DNA of 64,000 bases from Patulibacter brassicae (lineage in GTDB: Bacteria; Actinomycetota; Thermoleophilia; Solirubrobacterales; Solirubrobacteraceae). Location: assembly GCF_033949425.1 (NCBI RefSeq), contig NZ_JAXAVX010000009.1, forward strand, positions 1 to 64,000. The letters are read 5' to 3'. The position numbers and the translations under genes are program-made. The notes under the pieces are model-generated. The model was not told the origin of the DNA, ran no database searches, and worked only from the letters and a program-made list of their open reading frames with translations. Each line of letters opens with the position of its first letter. The first letter of the stretch is position 1. Below are positions 42,252 through 49,420 of the stretch, piece by piece.

Positions 42252-42524
42252 ATGAGCCGTTCGAGCAAGAAGGGGCCGTGGATCGAGGAGCGACTGATGT
42301 CGCGCATCGAGTCCATGAACTCCGCCAACGAGAAGAAGCTGATCAAGACCTGGTCGCGCGCTTCGACGATCTTCCCGGAGATGGTCGGGCACACGATCGC
42401 CGTCCACGACGGCCGCAAGCACGTCCCCGTGTTCGTGTCCGAGTCGATGGTCGGCCACAAGCTGGGCGAGTTCGCGCCCACGCGGACCTACCGCGGCCAC
42501 GGCGACACCGCGAAGAGGCGCTGA
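42252..42524 (+). CDS. rpsS: 30S ribosomal protein S19
   Basis: Head protein contacting S13 and the A-site region. The 90 residues have normal length, with SRSSKKGPWIEERL at the start and the C-terminal KLGEFAPTRTYRGH. Short gaps of 6 and 3 nt to its neighbours. Confidence 0.97.
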   Translation: MSRSSKKGPWIEERLMSRIESMNSANEKKLIKTWSRASTIFPEMVGHTIAVHDGRKHVPVFVSESMVGHKLGEFAPTRTYRGHGDTAKRR

Positions 42525-42527
42525 TCC

Positions 42528-43148
42528 ATGGCTGACGAGACCCCCAAGGACGACGTCCAGGAGGAGCCGCAGGCCGAGGTGACCCCGACGGAGGCCGAGA
42601 GCCCCGCCGAGGAGCCGAAGGTCGAGGAGGCTGCTGCGACCGAGACGGTCGCGGAGGCTGCGGACTCCGACGAGGCCGATGCGCACGATCACGCGCACGA
42701 CCACGATCACGATCACGACCACGCGCCGGCTCCGGTGCAGCAGGTCCGTGGTGGCGCGCGCGCCGACGCCCGCCGGGCCCGGCGCCGCCAGGCGGCCGGT
42801 GAGGTCCCGGTCGTCCGCGCGACCGCGAAGTACGTCCGCACGACGCCCCGCAAGGCGCGCCTGATCGCGGACCTCATCCGCGGCAAGGACGTCGAGGAGG
42901 CCCGCGCCATCCTCGCCCACAGCACGCGCTCGGCCGCCCAGGACTGGAGCAAGGTGCTCGAGTCCGCGGTCGCGAACGCCGAGAACAACCACGAGCTGAT
43001 CGGCGACGAGCTGAAGGTCAAGAGCGTGACGGCCGACGACGGCCCGACGCTCAAGCGCTTCCAGCCCCGCGCCCAGGGTCGTGCGTATCGCATCAACAAG
43101 CGCACGAGCCACCTGGCCATCCAGCTGACGCCGAAGGACGAGGTCTGA
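42528..43148 (+). CDS. rplV: 50S ribosomal protein L22 with long His/Asp-rich N-terminal extension
   Basis: Tunnel-lining protein and macrolide-associated site. The canonical L22 fold begins only at about residue 95 (VVRATAKYVRTTPRKARLI), against a usual total of about 110-120 residues. The preceding 90 or so residues are acidic (residues 1-50), then residues 51-65 alternate Asp/Ala with seven histidines (His53, 55, 57, 59, 61, 63, 65). A basic Arg/Ala linker comes next. The His/Asp block looks like a metal-binding segment. The start (MADETPKDDV) 3 nt after rpsS gives one uninterrupted frame, and no ATG or GTG is better placed at the core. Confidence 0.93.
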   Translation: MADETPKDDVQEEPQAEVTPTEAESPAEEPKVEEAAATETVAEAADSDEADAHDHAHDHDHDHDHAPAPVQQVRGGARADARRARRRQAAGEVPVVRATAKYVRTTPRKARLIADLIRGKDVEEARAILAHSTRSAAQDWSKVLESAVANAENNHELIGDELKVKSVTADDGPTLKRFQPRAQGRAYRINKRTSHLAIQLTPKDEV

Positions 43149-43149
43149 C

Positions 43150-44004
43150 ATGGGACAGAAGGTCCATCCCGAGTCGATGCGCGTGGGCTACATCCACGAC
43201 TGGAAGAGCCATTGGTTCAGCGCGCAGAACACCGCTGACTTCCTCGACGAGGATCGGCAGATCCGCGAGCACATCCAGAACAAGCTGGCGCACGCCGGCC
43301 TGTCGGACATCGCGATCCGCAAGAACAAGAACGAGGTCGAGGTCTCGATCCGCACCGCCCGCCCGGGCGTCGTGATCGGGAAGTCCGGCGTCGAGGTCGA
43401 CGCGCTGCGCAAGGACCTGCACCGGATCACCGGCAAGCAGGTCAAGGTGAACATCCTCGAGGTCCGCCGTCCGGAGCTCGACGCGAAGCTCGTCGCGCAG
43501 TCGGTCGCCGAGCAGCTGCAGAACCGCGTGGCGTTCCGCCGCGCGATGAAGCGCGCCCTGACGAGCGCCATGCGCTCGGGGGCGAAGGGCTGCCGGATCC
43601 AGGTCGGCGGTCGCCTCGGCGGCGCCGAGATGTCCCGCACCGAGTCCTACCAGGACGGTCGCGTGCCGCTGCACACGATGCGCGCAGACATCGACTACGG
43701 CTTCTACGAGGCCAAGACGACCTTCGGCCGGATCGGCGTGAAGGTCTGGGTCAACAAGGGCGAGATCATGCCGGAGGGCTACGGCGCCTCCGACCTGACC
43801 GACGTCGACGGCCCGAGCACGAACGATCGCGACCGTCGTCGCGGCGGTGGCCGGCGCGACGACCGCGGAGGCTTCCGCGGCGGCGATCGCGGCGGCCGCG
43901 GCGGCGACCGTGGTGGCCGGGGCCCGGGTGGGCCCGGTGGCCGCGGTCCCGGTGGGCCGGGTGGCCCCCGCGGTGGTCGTGGACCCCAGGGAGGTGGGCG
44001 CTGA
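43150..44004 (+). CDS. rpsC: 30S ribosomal protein S3 with RGG-type C-terminal tail
   Basis: Lines the mRNA entry channel and has a KH domain (GVVIGKSGVEVD near residues 73-84). The normal S3 part ends around residue 215. The last 60 or so residues are Arg/Gly/Asp-rich, with repeated RGG, GGDRGGRG and GGPGG units like the RNA-binding RGG boxes of other proteins. ATG one base after rplV; its TGA overlaps the rplP ATG by one base. Confidence 0.95.
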   Translation: MGQKVHPESMRVGYIHDWKSHWFSAQNTADFLDEDRQIREHIQNKLAHAGLSDIAIRKNKNEVEVSIRTARPGVVIGKSGVEVDALRKDLHRITGKQVKVNILEVRRPELDAKLVAQSVAEQLQNRVAFRRAMKRALTSAMRSGAKGCRIQVGGRLGGAEMSRTESYQDGRVPLHTMRADIDYGFYEAKTTFGRIGVKVWVNKGEIMPEGYGASDLTDVDGPSTNDRDRRRGGGRRDDRGGFRGGDRGGRGGDRGGRGPGGPGGRGPGGPGGPRGGRGPQGGGR

Positions 44005-44420
44005 TGCTGTCCCCGAAGCGCGTCAAGCACCGCAAGGTCCACCGCGGCCGCAAGCGCGGTCTCTCGCGTGGCCAGAACTCGGTGCAGTTCGGTGAGTACG
44101 GCCTGAAGTCGCTCGAGGCCGGCTGGATCACGAACCGCCAGATCGAGGCGGCGCGTATCGCCATGACCCGCAAGATCAAGCGCGGCGGCAAGGTCTGGAT
44201 CAACGTCTTCCCGGACAAGAGCTACACGAAGAAGCCGGCCGAGACCCGCATGGGCTCCGGCAAGGGCTCGCCCGAGGGCTGGGTCGCCGTCGTGAAGCCG
44301 GGCCGCGTGATGTTCGAGCTCGCCGGCGTGCCGGAGCCCCTGGCCCGCGAGGCGATCCGCCTCGCCGGCCACAAGCTGCCCGTGAAGACCAAGTTCGTGA
44401 CCGCGGAGGACGAGGCATGA
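44004..44420 (+). CDS. rplP: 50S ribosomal protein L16
   Basis: Binds near the A-site tRNA elbow. The 138 residues of normal length include KHRKVHRGRKRGLSRG, the conserved TRMGSGKGSPEGWVAVVKPG and EAIRLAGHKLPVKTKFV. Start overlaps the rpsC stop; its stop overlaps the rpmC ATG by 4 nt. Confidence 0.97.
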   Translation: MLSPKRVKHRKVHRGRKRGLSRGQNSVQFGEYGLKSLEAGWITNRQIEAARIAMTRKIKRGGKVWINVFPDKSYTKKPAETRMGSGKGSPEGWVAVVKPGRVMFELAGVPEPLAREAIRLAGHKLPVKTKFVTAEDEA

Positions 44421-44626
44421 CGCGTCCCCAGGAGCTGCGCGACCTCGACGACGCCAAGCTCGCCGAGCAGGTCGCCACCGCCCGCAAGGAGATCTTCGGT
44501 CTCCGCTTCCAGCAGGCCACCGGCGAGCTGGAGAACACCACGGCGCTGCGCACCGCCCGCCGCGAGCTGGCCCGCGTGCTGACGATCGCTCGTCAGCGCG
44601 GCATCGATGTCGACCGGATCGGCTGA
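44417..44626 (+). CDS. rpmC: 50S ribosomal protein L29
   Basis: Small helical protein at the tunnel exit near L23. The 69 residues contain LRDLDDAKLAEQ and the signature FGLRFQQATGELENT, then a second helix. ATG overlaps the rplP stop by 4 nt (ATGA). Confidence 0.96.
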   Translation: MTRPQELRDLDDAKLAEQVATARKEIFGLRFQQATGELENTTALRTARRELARVLTIARQRGIDVDRIG

Positions 44627-44630
44627 ACCG

Positions 44631-45209
44631 ATGGCTGACGAGAACACCGAGAACACCGAGAACCCCGAGGCCGTCGACGCCGCTGCGACCACCGAGGAGG
44701 AGGCGACCCCCGAGCCCCAGGCTCCGGAGGGTCCCGACCCCTCGCTGTCGCCCGTGCAGAAGCGCGCCTGGCACCGCCAGCGGCAGGGCACCACCGCCAA
44801 GCCGCAGCGCACGCCCGAGGAGCGCGCCCGCGAGCGCGCCGAGGAGCGCAAGAAGAAGGCCGTGGCGCGTCGCCGCCGTCGGCTGCAGGAGCGCGAGCGC
44901 AAGGTCGCCAAGCGCGAGGCGGAGGGTCCCAAGCAGGGCACCCCGCCCGCCGAGCGCGAGCCCGGCCGCGTCCAGGTCCGCCAGGGCATCGTCACGTCCG
45001 CCACCGGCGACAAGACGATCATCGTGCGGATCGACGCCCAGAAGCGCCACCGCAAGTACAAGAAGATCGTCCGCTCGTCCTCGAAGCTGCAGGCGCACGA
45101 CGAGAGCAACGAGGCCGGCGTCGGCGACGTCGTCCGCGTGAACTCGTCGCGTCCGCTCTCGAAGACGAAGCGCTGGCGGCTCGCCGAGATCGTGGAGCGC
45201 GCGAAGTGA
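44631..45209 (+). CDS. rpsQ: 30S ribosomal protein S17 with long charged N-terminal extension
   Basis: Early 16S rRNA-binding protein. The normal S17 OB fold starts at about residue 113 (RVQVRQGIVTSATGDKTIIV). Ahead of it is an extension of about 112 residues: an acidic, Pro/Thr-rich part (1-40), a basic linker, and then a highly charged Arg/Glu/Lys helix (about 61-98) likely to form a single alpha helix or coiled coil. I chose the ATG at 44631, 4 nt after rpmC. An ATG 24 nt earlier lies inside rpmC. Its stop overlaps the rplN GTG by 4 nt. Confidence 0.92.
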   Translation: MADENTENTENPEAVDAAATTEEEATPEPQAPEGPDPSLSPVQKRAWHRQRQGTTAKPQRTPEERARERAEERKKKAVARRRRRLQERERKVAKREAEGPKQGTPPAEREPGRVQVRQGIVTSATGDKTIIVRIDAQKRHRKYKKIVRSSSKLQAHDESNEAGVGDVVRVNSSRPLSKTKRWRLAEIVERAK

Positions 45210-45574
45210 TCCAGAACGAGTCCCGTCTGAAGGTCGCCGACAACACCGGCGCCCGCGAGATCCTGACCATCCGGGTGCACGGCGGTTCCCGCCGGCGCTA
45301 CGCCCGCGTGGGGGACACCATCACCGCGACGGTGAAGTCGGCGACGCCGAACGGCTCGGTCAAGAAGGGCGAGGTCGTGAAGGCCGTCGTCGTCCGGACC
45401 CGCAAGGAGTTCGGGCGCGAGGACGGCACGTACATCGCCTTCGACGAGAACGCGGCCGTCATCATCGACGCGAACAACAACCCGCGCGGCACCCGCATCT
45501 TCGGGCCGGTCGCTCGCGAGCTGCGCGAGCGGTCGTTCATGAAGATCGTGTCGCTGGCGCCGGAGGTGCTCTAA
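45206..45574 (+). CDS. rplN: 50S ribosomal protein L14
   Basis: Subunit-interface protein. The 122-residue canonical protein begins MIQNESRLKVADNTGAREI and contains VVVRTRKEFGREDGTYI. Start GTG overlapping the rpsQ stop. First gene of the classical spc part, but here continuous with S10. Confidence 0.97.
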   Translation: MIQNESRLKVADNTGAREILTIRVHGGSRRRYARVGDTITATVKSATPNGSVKKGEVVKAVVVRTRKEFGREDGTYIAFDENAAVIIDANNNPRGTRIFGPVARELRERSFMKIVSLAPEVL

Positions 45575-45575
45575 A

Positions 45576-45911
45576 ATGGGCCTTCGCATCCGTCGCGACG
45601 ACGAGGTCGTCGTGATCAGCGGCAAGGACCGTGGCAAGACCGGAACGGTCATCCACGTCGATCCCGCCGGGGAGCGCGTCACCGTCCAGGGCGTCAACCT
45701 CGTCAAGCGTCACCAGCGCCCGAACCCGATGGCGGCGCCCGGCAGCCCGGCTGCCCAGGGCGGCGTGATCGAGCGCGAGGGGGCGATCCACGTCTCGAAC
45801 GTCATGCTCGTAGATCCCAAGACCAACAAGCCCACCCGCGTGGGCGTGACCCGGACCGACGACGGCCGCCGCGTGCGCGTCGCGCGTCGCTCGGGTCAGC
45901 AGATCGACTGA
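45576..45911 (+). CDS. rplX: 50S ribosomal protein L24
   Basis: Assembly initiator protein with a KOW motif (VISGKDRGKTGTVIHVDP). It continues GVNLVKRHQRP, and its 111 residues are within the usual range. ATG one base after the rplN stop. Confidence 0.96.
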   Translation: MGLRIRRDDEVVVISGKDRGKTGTVIHVDPAGERVTVQGVNLVKRHQRPNPMAAPGSPAAQGGVIEREGAIHVSNVMLVDPKTNKPTRVGVTRTDDGRRVRVARRSGQQID

Positions 45912-45921
45912 GGTAGCCGCG

Positions 45922-46530
45922 ATGAGTGCGACCACGACCGCGCGACTGAAGACGCGCTACCTCGACGAGATCCGGCCGGTCCTGTTCGAGCGCCACGGGT
46001 ACAGCTCGATCATGCAGGTCCCGCGCCTGGAGAAGATCACGCTGAACATGGGCCTCGGCGAGGCCAAGCAGGACAACAAGACGTTCGCCCAGGCCGTCGA
46101 GCAGCTCGCCGCGATCGCCGGCCAGCAGCCGAACGTCCGCCGGGCCCGCAAGTCGATCGCCGGCTTCAAGCTGCGCGAGGGCATGCCGGTCGGCGCGGCG
46201 GTGACGCTGCGCGGCGAGCGGATGTACGAGTTCCTGGACCGGCTGCTGTCGATCGCGCTCCCGCGGGTGCGCGACTTCCGCGGCCTGAAGACGACGAGCT
46301 TCGACGGCCGTGGCAACTACGCCATCGGCGTGCGCGAGCAGATCATCTTCCCGGAGATCGACTACGACGCCATCGACCAGGTGCGTGGCCTCGACATCAT
46401 CTTCACGACCTCGGCCCAGACCGACGGCGAGGCCTTCTCGCTGCTGCAGGAGCTCGGCTTCCCCTTCTCGCGCGAGGGCAAGCGTCCTGCCGGTGCGCCG
46501 GAGCCGACGACGACCACCAAGGGGAGCTGA
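45922..46530 (+). CDS. rplE: 50S ribosomal protein L5
   Basis: Binds 5S rRNA and the P-site tRNA in the central protuberance. The 202 residues contain PRLEKITLNMGLGEA and GRGNYAIGVREQIIFPEIDYD. About 15-20 extra residues at the C-terminus (KRPAGAPEPTTTTKGS) are low complexity. ATG start 10 nt after rplX. Confidence 0.96.
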   Translation: MSATTTARLKTRYLDEIRPVLFERHGYSSIMQVPRLEKITLNMGLGEAKQDNKTFAQAVEQLAAIAGQQPNVRRARKSIAGFKLREGMPVGAAVTLRGERMYEFLDRLLSIALPRVRDFRGLKTTSFDGRGNYAIGVREQIIFPEIDYDAIDQVRGLDIIFTTSAQTDGEAFSLLQELGFPFSREGKRPAGAPEPTTTTKGS

Positions 46531-46533
46531 CCC

Positions 46534-46719
46534 ATGGCGAAGACCTCTCAGCGCGTCCGCCAGGCGCGCCCCTCGAAGTACCAGTCCCGCGAGTACACGC
46601 GCTGCCGCTCCTGCGGCCGGTCGCGCTCGGTCTACCGCAAGTTCGGCGTCTGCCGGATCTGCCTGCGCGAGCTCGCCCATCGGGGCTACATCCCCGGCAT
46701 GACGAAGAGCAGCTGGTAA
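46534..46719 (+). CDS. rpsZ: 30S ribosomal protein S14, zinc-binding type Z
   Basis: The short 61-residue S14 with CRSCGRSRSVYRKFGVCRIC, that is, two CxxC pairs holding zinc. This is the Gram-positive/actinobacterial type rather than the longer zinc-free paralogue. The C-terminus HRGYIPGMTKSSW is standard. Gaps of 2-3 nt to its neighbours. Confidence 0.97.
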   Translation: MAKTSQRVRQARPSKYQSREYTRCRSCGRSRSVYRKFGVCRICLRELAHRGYIPGMTKSSW

Positions 46720-46721
46720 GC

Positions 46722-47126
46722 ATGTCCACGACCGACCCGATCGCGGACCTGCTCACCCGCATCCGCAACGCGATCACCGCCGCGCACCGCACCGTCGACG
46801 TCCCCGCCTCCAAGGCGAAGGTCGAGATCGCCCGCATCCTCAAGGAGCAGGGCTACATCTCCGACGTCGAGGTCCGTCCGTCCACGGACACGCCCGGCGA
46901 GCTGCTCCACATCACGCTGAAGTACACGAAGAACCGGAGCTCCGCGATCACCGGCCTGCGCCGCGTGTCGCGTCCGGGCCAGCGCCTCTACGTCGGCGCC
47001 GGCGAGGTCCCCAAGTCGCTCGGCGGCCTGGGCACCGTGATCATGTCCACCTCGAGCGGCATCATGACCGGCCACGACGCGCGCGCAGCGGGCGTCGGCG
47101 GCGAGGTCTGGGCCGAGGTCTGGTGA
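46722..47126 (+). CDS. rpsH: 30S ribosomal protein S8
   Basis: Central-domain 16S rRNA binder and, in E. coli, the repressor of the spc operon. The 134 residues begin with DPIADLLTRIRNA and end with the STSSGIMTGHDARAAGVGGE region typical of the family. ATG start. Confidence 0.97.
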   Translation: MSTTDPIADLLTRIRNAITAAHRTVDVPASKAKVEIARILKEQGYISDVEVRPSTDTPGELLHITLKYTKNRSSAITGLRRVSRPGQRLYVGAGEVPKSLGGLGTVIMSTSSGIMTGHDARAAGVGGEVWAEVW

Positions 47127-47130
47127 CCCC

Positions 47131-47664
47131 ATGAGCCGCATCGGTCGCAAGCCGATCCCGGTCCCGACCGGGGTCGACGTCACCATCGAGCCGGGCGTCG
47201 TCTCGGTCAAGGGCCCCAAGGGCGCCCTGTCGGAGGCGATCCACCGCGACATCACCGTCACCCAGGAGGGTGCGGAGATCGTCGTCACGCGTCCCACCGA
47301 CCGCGGTCCGCACCGAGCGCTGCACGGCCTGAGCCGCAGCCTCATCGCGAACATGGTCGAGGGCGTCACCGCCGGCTTCGCCAAGACGCTCGAGATCCAG
47401 GGCGTCGGCTACCGCGCCGCGCTCAAGGGCAAGGACCTCGAGCTCGCGCTCGGCTACTCGCACCCCGTCGTCGTCGAGGCCCCCGAGGGCATCGAGTTCG
47501 AGGTGCCGCAGCCGACCCGCGTCATCGTCAAGGGCTCCAACAAGCAGCTCGTCGGCGAGATCGCGGCGAACATCCGCAAGAAGCGTCCGCCGGAGCCCTA
47601 CAAGGGCAAGGGCGTCCGCTACGAGGGCGAGTACGTCGCCCGGAAGGTGGGCAAGCGCGCATGA
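47131..47664 (+). CDS. rplF: 50S ribosomal protein L6
   Basis: Two-fold repeated protein near the factor-binding site. The 177 residues start SRIGRKPIPVPTGVDV and carry the C-terminal signature KKRPPEPYKGKGVRYEGE. The stop overlaps the rplR start by 4 nt. Confidence 0.97.
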   Translation: MSRIGRKPIPVPTGVDVTIEPGVVSVKGPKGALSEAIHRDITVTQEGAEIVVTRPTDRGPHRALHGLSRSLIANMVEGVTAGFAKTLEIQGVGYRAALKGKDLELALGYSHPVVVEAPEGIEFEVPQPTRVIVKGSNKQLVGEIAANIRKKRPPEPYKGKGVRYEGEYVARKVGKRA

Positions 47665-48014
47665 GCATCGTCACCAAGGAAGCGCGCCGTCTCAAGCGGC
47701 GCCGCCGCGTGCGGGCGAAGGTCACCGGCACCGCCGAGCGGCCGCGCATCGCGGTCTTCCGCAGCAACCGGGGCATCTTCGCCCAGCTCATCGACGACGA
47801 GGCCGGTCACACGATCACCTCGGTGCAGTGGACCGAGCCCGAGCTGCGGGAGCTGTCCAAGAAGGAGCAGGCCTCGAAGGCCGGTCAGCTGCTGGCCGAG
47901 CGCGCGAAGGCCGCCGGGGTCGAGGTCGCGGTCTTCGACCGCGGCGGGTACCAGTACCACGGGCGCGTGCAGGCGTTCGCCGAGGCCGTCCGCGAGGGCG
48001 GGCTGCAGGTCTAG
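47661..48014 (+). CDS. rplR: 50S ribosomal protein L18
   Basis: 5S rRNA-binding protein of the central protuberance. The 117 residues have a basic N-terminus (KRRRRVRAKVTGTAERPRI), VFRSNRGIFAQLIDDE and the C-terminal FDRGGYQYHGRVQAFAEAVR. ATG overlaps rplF. Confidence 0.97.
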   Translation: MSIVTKEARRLKRRRRVRAKVTGTAERPRIAVFRSNRGIFAQLIDDEAGHTITSVQWTEPELRELSKKEQASKAGQLLAERAKAAGVEVAVFDRGGYQYHGRVQAFAEAVREGGLQV

Positions 48015-48028
48015 GAGGCCGCTGAACC

Positions 48029-48589
48029 ATGGCTATCGATCGCACCGTCAGTCCCGTCGGGTACGACCTGCAGGAGCGGGTCGTCGAGATCAACCGCGTC
48101 GCGAAGGTCGTCAAGGGCGGCCGTCGCTTCTCGTTCACCGCCCTCGTGGTCGTGGGCGACGAGTCCACCGTCGTCGGCGTCGGCTACGGCAAGGCCAACG
48201 AGGTCCCGACCGCCATCCAGAAGGCCGTCGAGCGCGCGAAGAAGGACCTGTTCAAGGTCCCGCGTCACGGCTCGACGATCACCCATCCGGTGATCGGGCG
48301 CTTCGGGTCCGGCCAGGTCCTCCTCAAGCCGGCCTCGCCGGGTACCGGCGTCATCGCCGGCGGCGGCGTCCGCGCCGTGCTCGAGCTCGCCGGCATCCAG
48401 GACATCCTGAGCAAGAGCCTCGGCTCGCAGAACCCGATCAACCTCGTGAAGGCGACGGTCGACGGTCTGCAGACGTTGCGCACCCCGAAGGAGGTCGCCG
48501 ACCTCCGCGGGATCAGCGTCGCCGACGTGCTCGGCCTCTCGCAGCGCGAGGACGAGGCCGTCGAGGAGACCGAGGAGGTCACGGCATGA
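48029..48589 (+). CDS. rpsE: 30S ribosomal protein S5
   Basis: Part of the mRNA entry helicase and fidelity centre, and the site of spectinomycin resistance changes. The 186 residues contain VERVVEINRVAK-type sequence (ERVVEINRVAKVVKGGRRF), then GVGYGKANEVP and the C-terminal EVADLRGISVADVLG. The stop overlaps the rpmD ATG. Confidence 0.97.
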   Translation: MAIDRTVSPVGYDLQERVVEINRVAKVVKGGRRFSFTALVVVGDESTVVGVGYGKANEVPTAIQKAVERAKKDLFKVPRHGSTITHPVIGRFGSGQVLLKPASPGTGVIAGGGVRAVLELAGIQDILSKSLGSQNPINLVKATVDGLQTLRTPKEVADLRGISVADVLGLSQREDEAVEETEEVTA

Positions 48590-48765
48590 GCACGCTGAAG
48601 GCCACCCAGTTCAAGTCGGCCATCGGCAGCAACCAGGCGCAGCGCGAGACGCTGCGCTCCCTGGGCCTGCGTCGGATCGGCCACACCGTCGAAGTCCAGG
48701 ACACCCCGCAGCAGCGGGGCCAGCTGCACGCCGTGCGGCACCTGGTCCGCGTCGAGGAGGCGTGA
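48586..48765 (+). CDS. rpmD: 50S ribosomal protein L30
   Basis: A 59-residue protein starting at the ATG overlapping the rpsE stop by 4 nt. It contains KSAIGSNQAQRETLRSLGLR and ends with AVRHLVRVEEA, matching the short bacterial L30 (IGxxxxQRxTLxxLGLR pattern). Its stop is joined to the rplO start by TGATG. Confidence 0.95.
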   Translation: MSTLKATQFKSAIGSNQAQRETLRSLGLRRIGHTVEVQDTPQQRGQLHAVRHLVRVEEA

Positions 48766-49265
48766 TGAGCAACGAGCAGCAGCTCGACCAGATCGGGCTC
48801 CACAGCCTGAGCCCGGCCGAGGGCAGCCGCAAGTCGCGCAAGCGCGTCGGCCGCGGTCACGGCTCCGGGCACGGCAAGACCTCCGGTCGCGGGCACAAGG
48901 GCGCGGGCTCGCGCTCGGGCGCCAAGGACCGGACCGGTTTCGAGGGCGGCCAGAACCCGCTCCAGAGCCGGATGCGCAAGCTGCGCGGTCCGAACAAGAA
49001 GACCTCGATGCCCTTCGAGCGCTTCCGCACGGCCACCCAGGCCGTGAACCTCGACACGCTCGCGGACCGCTTCGAGTCCGGCGCCGACGTGACGCTCGAG
49101 GCGCTGCAGGCCAAGGGCCTCGTCCGCGACAACGGCGTCCCGGTCAAGGTGCTGGGCCGCGGCGAGCTGCAGGGCCCGCTGACGGTGCACGCGCACCGCT
49201 TCAGCAGCTCGGCGCGCGAGGCGATCGAGTCCGCCGGCGGCACGGCCGTCGTCGTCGAGGCCTGA
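48765..49265 (+). CDS. rplO: 50S ribosomal protein L15
   Basis: Late-assembly protein reaching deep into 23S rRNA. The 166 residues include GLHSLSPAEGSRKSRKRVGRG, whose glycine-rich continuation reads GHGSGHGKTSGRGHKG, plus FEGGQNPLQSRMRK. I chose the ATG at 48765 (one-base overlap with rpmD); a GTG one codon earlier is possible. A terminator hairpin follows 25 nt after the stop. Confidence 0.96.
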   Translation: MSNEQQLDQIGLHSLSPAEGSRKSRKRVGRGHGSGHGKTSGRGHKGAGSRSGAKDRTGFEGGQNPLQSRMRKLRGPNKKTSMPFERFRTATQAVNLDTLADRFESGADVTLEALQAKGLVRDNGVPVKVLGRGELQGPLTVHAHRFSSSAREAIESAGGTAVVVEA

Positions 49266-49290
49266 TCACCGCCTCACCCTTCGCGGCTCC

Positions 49291-49320
49291 GCGGCCCCGG
49301 GCGACTGCGCCCGGGGCCGC
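49291..49320 (+). terminator. hairpin terminator between rplO and secY
   Basis: Perfect 13-bp stem GCGGCCCCGGGCG / CGCCCGGGGCCGC with loop ACTG. No U-tract follows. It separates the ribosomal protein genes from secY-adk-map and is followed at once by a -10-like TACCAT. Confidence 0.6.
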
Positions 49321-49327
49321 GTCCGCG

Positions 49328-49333
49328 TACCAT
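49328..49333 (+). promoter_or_regulatory. possible secY promoter -10 (TACCAT)
   Basis: TACCAT lies 8 nt after the hairpin and about 87 nt before the secY ATG. Terminator plus promoter suggests secY-adk-map can be expressed apart from the ribosomal proteins. Confidence 0.35.
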
Positions 49334-49420
49334 GCCTGATCCCGGTCGCTCGCCCCGTGGCGCGCACCGGTCCTCCGCCGGCTCGTCCGGCCGTCCCGTT
49401 CCCGCATCAGAGCCAGCACG

